Part shown: positions 16,857 through 26,535 of the stretch, piece after piece
Position numbering within the stretch: the stretch's first letter is position 1
How the letters are laid out: every line of letters begins with the position of its first letter
From: Mesorhizobium sp.
GTDB taxonomy: Bacteria; Pseudomonadota; Alphaproteobacteria; Rhizobiales; Rhizobiaceae
DNA: 64,000 bases
Assembly (NCBI GenBank): GCA_004020645.1
Contig: SAQL01000001.1
Coordinates: 275,176 to 339,175 of the forward strand
Direction: 5' to 3'
Made by a program: the position numbers and the translations under genes
The notes under the pieces: generated by a model
The model's input: only the letters and a program-made list of their open reading frames with translations
Databases searched by the model: none
What the model was told of the DNA's origin: nothing

Positions 16857-17735
16857 TCAGCTCCAGGCGTGGCTGGCCAGCCCGTAAACCCAAGGTCCGT
16901 TGCTTTCTCGGTTCAGGAACCGGCGGCCTTTGGACATTGTGGTCACGGTCTCGGCAATGCCGAGGCCGCTCTGCTGAAGGAACTCGGCAAACACGCCATC
17001 CCTCTCGCGCGTATCGACGCGCGCGAATCGACCTGCCAGCTTCTTCAGATGGATGGCGGTAAGATGGACCGCGTCCTGGTCGCTTCGAGCCACAATGGGG
17101 CCAATCACATGGCCGCGCCCGAACTCGCGACACATGGAATAGCCAACGACCTCGCCACCGCGGCTCAGAGTGGCTATCGAGGCATCCTCTGCGAGCAACG
17201 CAAGTAGCCCCGCACGATTTGTCCCAAACGCACGCGCGTCCAGCTCGGTGATCTCGCGAAGTCTGTCGCTGGGCAGCTCATTTAGTTCACCATCTAGAGC
17301 TGGCATTGGCGGGAGTTTTTGTGGGGCCTCGCCCTGGCGCATGTAGACGATCGCCTCGCTCGTGAAGCCGAGTGAAATATACAGAGGATAGGCGGGATGG
17401 GTTGCATTCAGGGCCAGATTGCGATCCCCGCACTGTTCAAGGACCTGTTCCATGAGCCATCGGCCACCTCCCTGCGCCTGTGCGCGGGGCGTCGTGATCA
17501 CCAGACCAATGGTGGCAAAATCGTCCCCGTGGGGAAACCACATCGCGCTTCCGAAGACGCGCCCAATTCCGTCAACGGCGACGATGCCGTGGCCGGCGCG
17601 GCGCAACAAATCCCAGTCCTTGGGGCGATGCGGCCAGCGGACAGAAATCGATAGTGCATGCAGCAGATCAACGTCGACATCATTGATGTCCCGCGCCACC
17701 AGTTCAAAGGATTTCAGGCGCACTGATCTCAGCAT
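16857..17735 (-). CDS. Two-domain GNAT acetyltransferase (copy 1 of 3)
   Basis: This 292-residue protein has an N-terminal GNAT fold (about 10-140) with an acetyl-CoA-binding stretch near AQAQGGGRWLMEQVL and a second, C-terminal GNAT-like domain (about 160-290) of the Acetyltransf_18 kind. The family signature here is VRWPHRPKDWDLL near residue 33, shared with the copies at 24246 and 38297. GNATs acetylate amines; the substrate is unknown, but the surrounding amine-catabolism genes suggest an amine or amino acid. It is divergent from the ArgE-like deacetylase (243 bases between starts), which would remove an acyl group. It is the most diverged of the three copies. Confidence 0.82.
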   Translation of the reverse strand: MLRSVRLKSFELVARDINDVDVDLLHALSISVRWPHRPKDWDLLRRAGHGIVAVDGIGRVFGSAMWFPHGDDFATIGLVITTPRAQAQGGGRWLMEQVLEQCGDRNLALNATHPAYPLYISLGFTSEAIVYMRQGEAPQKLPPMPALDGELNELPSDRLREITELDARAFGTNRAGLLALLAEDASIATLSRGGEVVGYSMCREFGRGHVIGPIVARSDQDAVHLTAIHLKKLAGRFARVDTRERDGVFAEFLQQSGLGIAETVTTMSKGRRFLNRESNGPWVYGLASHAWS

Positions 17736-17978
17736 CTTAGTCGATCCGCTCCTTCAACGAATGCCTAAGGCACGCGGTGTTAATCCTGGCGCCGATAGCC
17801 ATGTTTGCGACAGGCCTCATTTGCCGCAGCTTTACAGGGGAAAGCCAGCAGGTTTCGCTGGTTTGAGGCGTTTTTTCGCAATCTTCAGCCAAAGCACGAC
17901 GCGATTCGGCAGGGAACACTGCTGCCTACGGATAGGCTGGTCGCACCCGGTGATAATGTGCAAGCAGAGCGGACCGCC

Positions 17979-19103
17979 ATGAACGTGGAAGAAATCCTCG
18001 CGACCCTGATCGCATTTCCCTCTGTTGTTGGCACGCAAAACGGCGCGATTGTCGATTGGATCCGCGACTACTGTCAGGCAGCAGGAGCCGAGGTGACGGT
18101 TCTGCCCGGTCCCGAGGGCGACCGGTCCAACCTCTTCGTCACGATCGGCCCGCGCGAGGGTCGGGGCTACATCATCTCCGGACACTTGGATGTCGTGCCG
18201 GCCGGCGAGCCGGAATGGAGCTCGGATCCGTTTGTCCTGCGCCGCGAGGGCGGCAGGCTTTACGGCCGCGGCGCCACCGACATGAAGGGCTTTCTCGCCT
18301 GCGCATTGGCCGCGCTCCCAGGACTTGCGGCGATGAACCTGCGGCAACCAATTCATTTCGCATTCTCCTACGACGAAGAGGCGGGGTGCCGTGGCGTGCC
18401 GCATCTCTTAGCTGCGTTGCCAGGCCTATGCGAGAGGCCGCTTGGCGCGATTGTCGGCGAGCCGAGCCGGATGCAGCCGGTGCGCGCGCACAAGGGGAAG
18501 GCCGCCGCGCGGCTCGAGGTGATCGGGCGATCCGGCCATTCGTCTCGCCCCGATCTCGGACTCAATGCCGTGCACGCCATGGCCGGCGTCATCACGTACG
18601 CCGTGGCCTATGGCCAATCCCTCGCCGACGGACCGCTCGATCAAGATTTCGAGCCCCCATATTCTTCCTTGCAGGTGGGCGCCATCGCCGGTGGACAGGC
18701 GGTCAACATCATCGCTGGCCACTGCACTGCCGATATCGAGGTACGTGCCGTGCCGGGCGTTTCTCCAGCCTCCCTGCTTGAGCCGGTCAAGGCCGAGCTC
18801 TTTGCCCTGCGCGACAGCGGCTTCGAGGTAATTTGGCACGAGTTGAGTTCCTATCCCGCCCTTGCACCCGCGAAGGGTAGTGAGCTAGCGGCGGTTCTGA
18901 CCGAGCTGACGGGGCAGGAGCCGCTCAAAGCGGTCAGTTACGGCACGGAGGCCGGGCTTTATCAGCAGGCCGGTATCGATGCGATCATTTGCGGCCCCGG
19001 CGAAATTTCCCGCGCGCATCGTCCCAATGAATACATCGAGATCGGTGAACTTGCTGCCTGCCAGAGCATGATCGAGGATCTCGGCGCGCGCCTTGCAGCA
19101 TGA
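17979..19103 (+). CDS. argE: M20 metallopeptidase, acetylornithine-deacetylase-like (ArgE)
   Basis: This 374-residue cytosolic zinc amidohydrolase has the metal and catalytic motifs GHLDVVPAG (His and Asp), GRGATDMKG (bridging Asp) and YDEEAG (catalytic Glu pair), plus the dimerisation domain with GRSGHSSRP and the C-terminal ISRAHRPNEY. The fit to ArgE is good, and it would hydrolyse an N-acyl amino acid. Its position among catabolic genes, rather than arginine-biosynthesis genes, suggests removal of an acetyl group added by one of the GNATs. The ATG at 17979 matches the standard N-terminus. It starts a five-gene run (deacetylase, hydroxyacid dehydrogenase, cupin, IDH-family dehydrogenase, semialdehyde dehydrogenase). 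Confidence 0.85.
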   Translation: MNVEEILATLIAFPSVVGTQNGAIVDWIRDYCQAAGAEVTVLPGPEGDRSNLFVTIGPREGRGYIISGHLDVVPAGEPEWSSDPFVLRREGGRLYGRGATDMKGFLACALAALPGLAAMNLRQPIHFAFSYDEEAGCRGVPHLLAALPGLCERPLGAIVGEPSRMQPVRAHKGKAAARLEVIGRSGHSSRPDLGLNAVHAMAGVITYAVAYGQSLADGPLDQDFEPPYSSLQVGAIAGGQAVNIIAGHCTADIEVRAVPGVSPASLLEPVKAELFALRDSGFEVIWHELSSYPALAPAKGSELAAVLTELTGQEPLKAVSYGTEAGLYQQAGIDAIICGPGEISRAHRPNEYIEIGELAACQSMIEDLGARLAA

Positions 19104-19120
19104 ACTAGAGGGCGGGTTCC

Positions 19121-20044
19121 ATGGCATTTCTTTTCAATTCCGATGCGGCGCGTGCCGCGGTGTTCCGCGAGATCTTCGCGCGCGAACTCCCGGATCTGGA
19201 ATTCTTCCATTCCGGCGAGGAGATGGAGCCGGAGAAGGTGCGCTATCTCATCACCTGGACAGTGCCGGACGAGATCTCGCGCTACCGCAATCTGGAAGTG
19301 CTGTTTTCCATCGGAGCGGGCGTCGATCAGTTCAAGCAGGACGTGGTGCCAAGCCATGTGAAGCTTGTGCGCATGGTCGAGGATGGCATCATACGCATGA
19401 TGCAGGAATACGTCGCGCTTGGCGTGTTGGCGCTCCACCGGGAGATGCCCGCCTATCTCGAGCAGCAGAAAAGGTGCCTCTGGCAACCGATTGCCGCTCG
19501 ACAGGCGGCCGAACGCCGGGTTGGCTTCCTCGGCCTTGGCATGCTGGCGCAGGCGGCTATCGAGCGCCTGAAGCCGTTTCAGTTTCCGCTTGCCGGGTGG
19601 AGCCGCAGCGAAAAGCGGATAGAGGGCGTTGCCTGTTTTCACGGCGCGGATCAGTTGCCCCGCTTTCTAAAGCAGACGGACATTCTCGTCTGTCTGCTAC
19701 CGCTGACACAGGAAACGAGCGGCATTCTCAATGGCGGGCTCTTCTCCTTGCTACCAGCCGGGGCGCAGCTGCTGCATGTCGGCAGGGGTCCGCAACTCGA
19801 CCAGGCTGCGCTGATCGACGCGCTCGACACCGGTCACCTAACTGCGGCGATGCTTGATGTCACTGATCCAGAACCGCTCCCGGAAGACCATCCGCTGTGG
19901 TCGCATTCGAAGGTGATGATAACACCGCACATTGCCTCGGTGACACAACCGCATACGGCGGCGCAATCCGCCGTGGACAACGTCCGGCGCCACCGCGCCG
20001 GCAAAGAACTGATCGGCCTCGTCGATCGAACGCTCGGCTACTAA
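19121..20044 (+). CDS. Glyoxylate/hydroxypyruvate reductase-like 2-hydroxyacid dehydrogenase (GhrA type)
   Basis: This 307-residue NAD(P)-dependent reductase has the Rossmann motif GLGMLAQA in the middle and the catalytic triad of the D-2-hydroxyacid dehydrogenase family: Arg in HVGRGPQ, Glu in [10 protein letters not shown] and His in TPHIAS. The sequence style, with an N-terminal ...[11 protein letters not shown]... region and W...VPDEISRY, fits GhrA. It would interconvert a 2-oxo acid and a D-2-hydroxy acid, for example glyoxylate to glycolate. It starts 17 bases after the deacetylase gene and 14 before the cupin gene. Confidence 0.83.
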   Translation: MAFLFNSDAARAAVFREIFARELPDLEFFHSGEEMEPEKVRYLITWTVPDEISRYRNLEVLFSIGAGVDQFKQDVVPSHVKLVRMVEDGIIRMMQEYVALGVLALHREMPAYLEQQKRCLWQPIAARQAAERRVGFLGLGMLAQAAIERLKPFQFPLAGWSRSEKRIEGVACFHGADQLPRFLKQTDILVCLLPLTQETSGILNGGLFSLLPAGAQLLHVGRGPQLDQAALIDALDTGHLTAAMLDVTDPEPLPEDHPLWSHSKVMITPHIASVTQPHTAAQSAVDNVRRHRAGKELIGLVDRTLGY

Positions 20045-20058
20045 CCAGGAAACCTCAC

Positions 20059-20415
20059 ATGTCACTGCTGACCACGATTGACACAAATCCCGCCTTCACG
20101 CCGAAGGAGGCATTGCCGCTGCCGGAGCGGCTCATTTCCGGCACTCCATCCTTCAAGACCTGGGCGCAGGACGCCTCAAAAGGTGAGAAGGTTCTGACCG
20201 GCGTCTGGGAGGCGACCCCCGGCGAGACGCATTCGATCAAGGGCACTACCTACGAGTTCTGCCACATAATTTCGGGTGTGATCGAAATCGAGGAGAAGGC
20301 GGGCGAGACGAAGACCTACCGCGCCGGCGACAGTTTCGTGATGAAGCCCGGTTTCGTCGGCGTCTGGCGTACGATCGAGACCGTGCGCAAGATCTACGTC
20401 TGCGTTTATGACTGA
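20059..20415 (+). CDS. Small cupin-domain protein (DUF861/EutQ-like)
   Basis: This 118-residue single cupin barrel carries YEFCHIISGVIEIE and GDSFVMKPGFVGVWRT, the two cupin motifs in the form seen in the (S)-ureidoglycine aminohydrolase/EutQ-like COG3450 group. That group usually has few metal ligands, and here the second motif has no His, so a structural or weak-binding role is possible. The ATG follows AGGAAACC. It is co-transcribed with the dehydrogenases on both sides. Such small cupins recur in amine and amino-acid catabolic operons, with no assigned reaction. Confidence 0.75.
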   Translation: MSLLTTIDTNPAFTPKEALPLPERLISGTPSFKTWAQDASKGEKVLTGVWEATPGETHSIKGTTYEFCHIISGVIEIEEKAGETKTYRAGDSFVMKPGFVGVWRTIETVRKIYVCVYD

Positions 20416-20583
20416 GTTCAATGCTCAAGGTCCGGCCGAATAGCGCGCGCGGCGGTTCCAGAACAATCGACTTTCCAAGTCCCGCCTGACGCGATTCGAC
20501 GCCGTCGGGCCGCTCATCCTCGACGAAAAATGCGGCGCGCGGCCCACTATTGTTCCGCTAGTGCGAATGAGGACCTCCATCAA

Positions 20584-21627
20584 ATGACGACCTACAAGAT
20601 AGCGCTCATCCCCGGCGATGGCATCGGCAAGGACGTGACTGGGGCGGCATGGCAGGTGCTGCAGGCGGCGGCAAAACGGGGCGGTTTCGCCGTTGATGGC
20701 ACAAGCTTCCCATGGTCGTGCGCCTATTACCTGGAGACCGGCGCAATGATGCCGCCAGACGGCATCGAGACACTTCGAAAATTCGATGCGATCTATCTCG
20801 GCGCTGTGGGGTGGTCCGCGGAAGTACCCGACTCAGTATCGCTACACGGACTGCTCCTGCCGATCCGGAAAGGGTTTACGCAGTACGCCAACATACGACC
20901 GCACAGGCTGTTACCGGGCGTTCAGGGGCCCCTCCGATCCGATGGTTTCGACGTCCTGTGCATACGCGAGAATACGGAAGGCGAGTATTCCGGCGCCGGC
21001 GGGCGCGTCCATTCCGGCACGGCCAATGAGGTCGCGATTGAGACAGCAATCTTCACGCGTGCGGGTGTCGAACGGATCATGCGTTTCGGTTTCGAACAGG
21101 CGCGGGCGCGCCGCAAGAAGCTCGCATCTGTGACCAAATCCAACGCGCAGAAACATTCCATGGTTTTCTGGGATGAGGTGACGTGCGAGATAGCGAAAGA
21201 CTATCCCGATGTAGAGGTCTCGCACTACCACATCGACGCCATGGCTGCCCGCATGGTGCTGGCGCCTGACAGCCTCGACGTAATCGTCGCCTCGAACCTG
21301 TTTGGCGACATTCTCACCGATATCGGAGCGGCCATTCAGGGCGGGCTGGGTTATGCCGCCTCTGCCAATATCAATCCCGATCGCAGCGCACCTTCCATGT
21401 TCGAGCCTGTCCATGGTTCGGCACCCGATATCGCGCATCTCGGCGTCGCCAATCCGATCGCCGCGATCTGGTCCGGTGCGATGATGCTGGAGCATCTGGG
21501 CGAGCGGCATGCTGCGGCCGAAGTGATGTCGGCGATCGAGTCCGTAACCGTGCAGGGCATTGGCACGATCGCAGGCAAGGACCCGACTGAAACAATCACG
21601 CGAGCCGTGCTTGCGGCATTGAGCTGA
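20584..21627 (+). CDS. Isocitrate/isopropylmalate dehydrogenase-family enzyme (tartrate or D-malate type)
   Basis: This 347-residue NAD-dependent beta-decarboxylating dehydrogenase starts with IALIPGDGIGKDV and carries RENTEGEYSG, TKSNAQKHSM, the metal aspartates in SNLFGDILTDIGA and EPVHGSAPDI. The pattern (ETGAMMPPDGIETLRKFDAI) is that of the TtuC/DmlA subgroup rather than LeuB, so tartrate, D-malate or a related hydroxy-dicarboxylate is likely. An in-frame start at 20530 would extend it into the intergenic region; the ATG at 20584 fits the family. A paralogue is encoded at 27023-28096. It is followed 20 bases later by the semialdehyde dehydrogenase gene. Confidence 0.85.
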   Translation: MTTYKIALIPGDGIGKDVTGAAWQVLQAAAKRGGFAVDGTSFPWSCAYYLETGAMMPPDGIETLRKFDAIYLGAVGWSAEVPDSVSLHGLLLPIRKGFTQYANIRPHRLLPGVQGPLRSDGFDVLCIRENTEGEYSGAGGRVHSGTANEVAIETAIFTRAGVERIMRFGFEQARARRKKLASVTKSNAQKHSMVFWDEVTCEIAKDYPDVEVSHYHIDAMAARMVLAPDSLDVIVASNLFGDILTDIGAAIQGGLGYAASANINPDRSAPSMFEPVHGSAPDIAHLGVANPIAAIWSGAMMLEHLGERHAAAEVMSAIESVTVQGIGTIAGKDPTETITRAVLAALS

Positions 21628-21647
21628 AAGGGCAGAGGAAAAAGACC

Positions 21648-23123
21648 ATGAATGCGATCACGAAGATTGGCACCTTTAACGATACCGACCTGTTCCGCCA
21701 GCAGGCGTTGATTGGCGGTGTGTGGCGGGACGCGGACACAAAGGCCGTCGCCGAGGTCACCAACCCTGCCAGCCTGAATGTTCTCGGCACCGTTCCCGAC
21801 ATGGGGGGCGACGAGACCAGGGCCGCGATCGGCGCTGCGGCCGAGGCGTTCAGGAGTTGGGAGAAGAAGACTCATGCCGAGCGCGGGGGACTGCTGGAAC
21901 GCTGGCACGATCTCATTCGCCGGCATGAACAGGATTTGGCGCTTCTGCTGACTCTGGAACAGGGTAAGCCGCTTGCCGAGGCGCTCGCGGAGATCCGCTA
22001 CGGCGCGTCGTTCGTGAAATGGTTTGCGGAGGAGGCGCGCCGGATCGGTGGCTCGACCATTCCGTCACCCACTGCCGATCGCCGCATTCTGGTTCTCAAG
22101 GAAGCAGTCGGCGTCTGCGCCGTCATCACCCCGTGGAATTTCCCCAACGCGATGATCACGCGCAAAGTCGCCCCCGCACTGGCTGCCGGCTGCACGGTGG
22201 TGATCAAGCCGTCCGAGTTCACACCATTTTCGGCGCTCGCGCTCGGCGTCCTGGCGGAGCGAGCGGGCATCCCGGCAGGCGTTATCAACATCGTGACCGG
22301 CATGCCGGCGGAGATCGGCAAAGAGCTGATGGCCAACGAAACGGTGCGCAAGATCTCCTTCACAGGTTCAACCCGCGTCGGCGCGCTTCTGATGAAGGGC
22401 GCCGCCGACGGCATCAAAAGGCTCAGCCTAGAGCTCGGCGGGAACGCGCCTTTCATCGTCTTCGATGACGCAGATCTCGATCTCGCCGTCGAAGGGGCGG
22501 TAAACTCCAAATTTCGCAATGGCGGCCAGACTTGCGTCTGTGCCAACCGTATTCTCGTGCAGGCCGGCATCTATGAGGCGTTTGCTGCCAAGCTCGCCAG
22601 CCGAGTTGCAGAGATGAAGGTTGGCGCCGGTACAGAGGAGGGCGTCGTCATCGGGCCGATGATCAATGGTGCCGCCATCGAAAAGATCGAGCGGCATGTC
22701 GCCGATGCTTTGGATAAAGGCGCCCGGATAATTGCCCGGAGCGAAGCAGTGCCGGAAGGCAAGCAATACGCCCGGCCTATTCTGCTCGGCGACGCCACGA
22801 CCGAAATGCTGCTGGCGTCGGAAGAGACGTTCGGGCCCGTTGCGCCGTTGTTCCGTTTTGAAACCGAGGAGGAAGCCATCGCGATCGCCAATGGAACACC
22901 CTTCGGCCTTGCCGCCTATTTCTACACGGAAAATCTTAAACGATCGTGGCGTGTGGCCGAGGCGCTGGAGTTCGGCATGGTCGGGCTCAACACCGGCCTG
23001 ATCTCGACAGAGGTCGCGCCTTTCGGCGGCGTGAAGCAGTCGGGGCTTGGGCGCGAAGGATCGCAGCTCGGGATAGAGGAATATCTCGAGATCAAGACGC
23101 TCCACGTCGGCGGGTTGAATTAG
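21648..23123 (+). CDS. gabD: NAD(P)-dependent succinate-semialdehyde dehydrogenase
   Basis: This 491-residue aldehyde dehydrogenase has ITPWNFPNAMITRK, the catalytic Glu in LELGGNAPFIVF and the catalytic Cys in NGGQTCVCANR. The two cysteines there and the overall spacing match the GabD subfamily. It oxidises succinate semialdehyde, or glutarate semialdehyde, to the acid, the last step of GABA-type amine degradation. It ends the run that starts with the deacetylase and is followed by a strong bidirectional terminator. Together with the class III aminotransferase at 25119 it supports an omega-amino-acid route into the TCA cycle. Confidence 0.9.
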   Translation: MNAITKIGTFNDTDLFRQQALIGGVWRDADTKAVAEVTNPASLNVLGTVPDMGGDETRAAIGAAAEAFRSWEKKTHAERGGLLERWHDLIRRHEQDLALLLTLEQGKPLAEALAEIRYGASFVKWFAEEARRIGGSTIPSPTADRRILVLKEAVGVCAVITPWNFPNAMITRKVAPALAAGCTVVIKPSEFTPFSALALGVLAERAGIPAGVINIVTGMPAEIGKELMANETVRKISFTGSTRVGALLMKGAADGIKRLSLELGGNAPFIVFDDADLDLAVEGAVNSKFRNGGQTCVCANRILVQAGIYEAFAAKLASRVAEMKVGAGTEEGVVIGPMINGAAIEKIERHVADALDKGARIIARSEAVPEGKQYARPILLGDATTEMLLASEETFGPVAPLFRFETEEEAIAIANGTPFGLAAYFYTENLKRSWRVAEALEFGMVGLNTGLISTEVAPFGGVKQSGLGREGSQLGIEEYLEIKTLHVGGLN

Positions 23124-23156
23124 AGGCTTTTCCGGAGTTTCAACAGCGAGACCAGC

Positions 23157-23193
23157 AATGAGAAAGGGGCGGTCGAACCGCCCCTTTCTCATT
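23157..23193. terminator. Strong bidirectional rho-independent terminator
   Basis: AATGAGAAAGGGGCGGT (23157-23173) pairs perfectly with ACCGCCCCTTTCTCATT (23177-23193) around a CGA loop, a 17-base stem with A/T-rich flanks on both sides. It lies between the convergent gabD and HAD genes and serves both. Confidence 0.88.
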
Positions 23194-23234
23194 TCGATAC
23201 TTCGGATGCCGCGATGGCCGGAGGCCCGCCGGCC

Positions 23235-23924
23235 TCAAGCAACTTCCCGAACGGGATCCAAGCCGACGGCGGCGGCCAGCCCGCCAATATCCGTTATCTC
23301 GATATATTCGTAGAAGGGGTTCGCGGGCTCGTGGCCGCGGTTGACCCACACCTTGCTCTTGATACCGAGATCATAGGCGGTCATGAGATCGTAGCGGAAT
23401 GAGGACGACACATGAGTGATGTCCTCCGGGCCGCAGCCGAGCTTGTCGAGCATGTATTCAAAGCCCTTCATCAGCGGCTTATAGGCGCCAACCTCTTCGG
23501 CGGTAATGACGGTGTAAAAGGGCGCGCCGAGCTTTTCCACATTCGACATGATCAGGCTGTTCATGGAGTTGGACAGGATCACCAGTGGGATTTCCTTGGC
23601 CACTCTGGACAGGCCAGCCGGGACGTCGGGGTGCGGACCCCAGGTCGGCACTTCGTCATAGATGCGTTGGGCATCTTCGGGTTTGAACTGGATACCGATG
23701 CGCTTGCAGCTGCGTTCGATGGAATTCTGCACCACCTCGAGGAAGGGTTTCCATGGCCCCAGCACCTCGTCAAGGCGATAGCCTCTAAAGGCCTCCACGA
23801 AGCTGGCCATTGCCTCTGGGGAGAGGCGCTCGCCGTAGACGCGCCTCGCGGCACCGGCCATATCAAAATTGGTGAGCGTGCCGTAGCAGTCGAAGGTGAT
23901 GTATTTCGGTCTGAACGTCGACAT
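23235..23924 (-). CDS. Type II haloacid dehalogenase-like HAD hydrolase (copy 1 of 2)
   Basis: This 229-residue soluble HAD enzyme has the nucleophile Asp in TFDCYGTLTNF (residues about 8-18), motif II SNS in VILSNSMNS and the motif III/IV region VGAYKPLMKGFEYML followed by THVSSSFRYDLMTA. The match is to the L-2-haloacid dehalogenase group, but many such proteins act as phosphatases or on unknown substrates. The ATG at 23924 has AGGAGG 9 bases upstream, which rules out the longer in-frame starts. It shares the exact C-terminal segment VNRGHEPANPFYEY with the second HAD at 46210. It is divergent from the second GNAT gene. Confidence 0.83.
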   Translation of the reverse strand: MSTFRPKYITFDCYGTLTNFDMAGAARRVYGERLSPEAMASFVEAFRGYRLDEVLGPWKPFLEVVQNSIERSCKRIGIQFKPEDAQRIYDEVPTWGPHPDVPAGLSRVAKEIPLVILSNSMNSLIMSNVEKLGAPFYTVITAEEVGAYKPLMKGFEYMLDKLGCGPEDITHVSSSFRYDLMTAYDLGIKSKVWVNRGHEPANPFYEYIEITDIGGLAAAVGLDPVREVA

Positions 23925-24245
23925 GGCGACCATCCTCCTAGTTTTCTCGGCACAGCGTGCCTGTACCACAATCACCATAGTCGGAGATCTGGAAGACTAA
24001 CGGCCGCATTCGCCGCGACCTGAAGCAGATCGTTTCGTATTGCGTCGGCGGTTTGGCAGAGAGTTGCGCCAGGTGTCCTTTCGAGCTTTGGGAGCAGCGC
24101 GGCCTGTCGGCCATGCTTCGGCAGAAGATGCGGCGCGAGCGGCGAAGGATAGTGAAAACGCGTCGCGCATGGCTGCCGGTCGGGAGGAACTGCTGTCTTT
24201 GGTGGTCTACCGTTAGCACTTGAAGACGAAGGCCGGAAATTCATC
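23925..24245. other. Divergent promoter region between HAD and GNAT genes
   Basis: About 320 bases without a convincing gene. Short open frames on both strands have no family character. It should hold the promoters for both neighbours; no clear operator dyad was noticed. Confidence 0.5.
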
Positions 24246-25088
24246 ATGACCACACGACAGATCATCATTGAAGAGATGACACCGGGGCACCTTGACGGCG
24301 CTGTCGAGTTGTCTCGCCAGGTTGAATGGCCGCATCGCCGCGAGGATTGGGAGCTGGCCCAGTCGGTCAGCCGGGGGATCGTCGCTCTGGAAGAAGAACG
24401 CGTGGTGGCGACCATCATGATGACCCCCTACGGCGACAATGCCGCCGCCATCAACATGGTGATCGTCGATGCGGCCATGCGCGGCCGCGGACTCGGCCGA
24501 AAGATGATGGAAGAGGCGCTTGCCAAGGCGGGTGAGCGCACCTGTTGCCTGACGGCGACACGGGAAGGCCTGCCGCTCTATGAGAAGCTGGGCTTCGTCA
24601 CGACTGGCGAGATCGTGCAGCATCAGGGCGAGGCGTTGGCAGTTTCGGCGCCGGCCCGTGTATACTGGGCAGAGAGCGGCGATTTTGCCCGCCTCGAGGT
24701 GCTGGATCGCGAGGCATTTGGCCATGACCGTTCGGCGCTGATGAAGCGGCTTTTCGAGCGCGCGAAGTTCACTGTCATTCGCGATGAAGGCGATATCCAG
24801 GCCTTTTCGGCCATCCGGCCATTCGGCCGGGGGCTGGTCATCGGGCCGGTGGTGGCGAGAAACGGTGCCGAGGCCAAGGCCCTGATCGACTTTCTGCTCG
24901 CCCATCATCAGGGCAAGTTCGTCCGTGTCGATACCGACGTTTCAACGGATCTTGCTGAATGGCTCACCGGGCGCGGCCTTGCGCACGTTGGCGGTGGGAT
25001 CACGATGCGACGCTCCATCGTCACGCACAAAGAAAGCAAGCCTGCGCATCACCGCACATACGCGTTGGTCAGTCAGGCGCTCGGTTAA
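24246..25088 (+). CDS. Two-domain GNAT acetyltransferase (copy 2 of 3)
   Basis: This 280-residue enzyme has a clear N-terminal GNAT domain with the acetyl-CoA loop MRGRGLGRKMMEEAL (Arg/Gly-x-x-Gly-x-Gly/Ala) at about residues 78-92, then YEKLGF, and a C-terminal GNAT-like domain from about residue 145. The motif WPHRREDWEL near residue 28 marks it as a paralogue of the proteins at 16857 and 38297. It sits 30 bases upstream of a class III aminotransferase gene, so the two are probably one transcript. It may acetylate the amine that feeds the pathway, or detoxify an intermediate. The substrate is unknown. Confidence 0.85.
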   Translation: MTTRQIIIEEMTPGHLDGAVELSRQVEWPHRREDWELAQSVSRGIVALEEERVVATIMMTPYGDNAAAINMVIVDAAMRGRGLGRKMMEEALAKAGERTCCLTATREGLPLYEKLGFVTTGEIVQHQGEALAVSAPARVYWAESGDFARLEVLDREAFGHDRSALMKRLFERAKFTVIRDEGDIQAFSAIRPFGRGLVIGPVVARNGAEAKALIDFLLAHHQGKFVRVDTDVSTDLAEWLTGRGLAHVGGGITMRRSIVTHKESKPAHHRTYALVSQALG

Positions 25089-25118
25089 ATCAGGCACTCG
25101 GGTGAATCGGAGGAAGAA

Positions 25119-26495
25119 ATGCTGGCAAATTCACTGATCGAACTCGATCGCGCACATCTGGTTCACCCGTTTTTGTGCTATCGCAGCCACGAGGAGACGG
25201 GCGTGCGGGTGCTCAAATCCGCCAAGGGCGCAACAGTGACCGATGCAAGCGGGAAAACGCTGCTGGACGGATTCGCGGGACTATGGTGTGTAAACATCGG
25301 ATACGGGCAGGAAAGCGTCGTTGAAGCAGCGGCCAAGCAGCTAAGAGAGCTTCCCTATGCGACGGGATATTTCGGGCTGGGGTCCGAGCCCGCCATTCGT
25401 CTTGCTGCCAGACTTGCCGAACTGGCGCCCGGCGATCTGAACCATGTCTATTTCACGCTGGGCGGCTCCGACGCAGTCGACAGCACGATCCGTTTCATTC
25501 GCTACTACTACCATGCCAAGGGTACGCCGCAGAAGGACCAGTTCATCTCGGTCGAGTATGGCTACCACGGATCCTCGACGGCAGGGTCCGGTCTGACCGC
25601 GATCCCGGCTTTCCATGCGGGTTTCGGCGTGCCTTACGACTGGCAGCACAAAATTCCCTCGCACTACGCCTATCGCAATCCGGTCGGTTCCGACCCGCAG
25701 GCGATCATCGATGCATCGGTCGCGGCCCTGCGCGCCAAAATCGCGGAACTCGGCGCGGACCGCGTTGCGGCCTTCTACGCCGAACCCATTCAGGGTTCGG
25801 GCGGTGTCCTCGTTCCACCGACGGGCTGGCTGAAGGCCCTGCACGCCGTGTGCAAGGAACACGACATCCTGTTCGTTGCCGACGAGGTCATCACTGCCTT
25901 TGGCCGCACAGGCCCGCTCTTCGCCTGTGACGAGGACGATGTGGTGCCGGAATTCATAACCACGGCGAAGGGACTGACCTCGGGCTACGTGCCGATGGGC
26001 GCAGTCTTCATGTCGGACCATGTCTACAATACGATCGCGGACGGAGCCGGCAAAGCGCCTGTCGGCCATGGCTACACCTATTCAGCCCATCCCGTGAGCG
26101 CGGCGGTGGGGCTGGAATGCCTGCGTCTCTACGAAGAGGGCTTGCTCGAGAACGGGCGGAAGGCCGGGAAGCGCTTGATGGAAGGCCTTCGCTCGCTCGC
26201 CGACCACCCGCTGGTTGGCGATATTCGCGGTCGCGGCATGCTGGCCGCGGTCGAGTTGGTCACTGACAAGGAGCGCAAGACGCCGCTGCCGGCGGCAGCC
26301 GATCCGGGTCGCCGTATTTTCGACCGCGCATGGGCGAACGGCCTCATCATCCGCGCCTTCAACAGCGGCATCCTGGGCTATGCGCCGCCGCTCTGCTGCA
26401 CGGAGGACGATATCGATGCAATCCTCGAACGTACCCGGATGACGCTGGACCAAACCCTCGAGGACAAGGACGTGCGGGCGGCGATGAAAAGATGA
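25119..26495 (+). CDS. Class III (omega) aminotransferase
   Basis: This 458-residue PLP enzyme of the acetylornithine/omega-amino-acid group has GFAGLWCVNIGYG near residue 50, YGYHGSSTAGSGL for phosphate binding, FVADEVITAFGRTG (cofactor Asp) and the Schiff-base lysine in ITTAKGLTSGYVPMGAV. It resembles omega-amino acid:pyruvate and putrescine/GABA-type aminotransferases used in amine catabolism. It probably converts an omega-amino acid to a semialdehyde for the GabD-like enzyme encoded nearby. Co-transcribed with GNAT copy 2, and convergent with the Lrp gene, with 40 bases between the stops. Confidence 0.88.
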   Translation: MLANSLIELDRAHLVHPFLCYRSHEETGVRVLKSAKGATVTDASGKTLLDGFAGLWCVNIGYGQESVVEAAAKQLRELPYATGYFGLGSEPAIRLAARLAELAPGDLNHVYFTLGGSDAVDSTIRFIRYYYHAKGTPQKDQFISVEYGYHGSSTAGSGLTAIPAFHAGFGVPYDWQHKIPSHYAYRNPVGSDPQAIIDASVAALRAKIAELGADRVAAFYAEPIQGSGGVLVPPTGWLKALHAVCKEHDILFVADEVITAFGRTGPLFACDEDDVVPEFITTAKGLTSGYVPMGAVFMSDHVYNTIADGAGKAPVGHGYTYSAHPVSAAVGLECLRLYEEGLLENGRKAGKRLMEGLRSLADHPLVGDIRGRGMLAAVELVTDKERKTPLPAAADPGRRIFDRAWANGLIIRAFNSGILGYAPPLCCTEDDIDAILERTRMTLDQTLEDKDVRAAMKR

Positions 26496-26535
26496 TCGTC
26501 CAGACTGCCGCCGCACGCGCGGGGCAGCCTCTTCC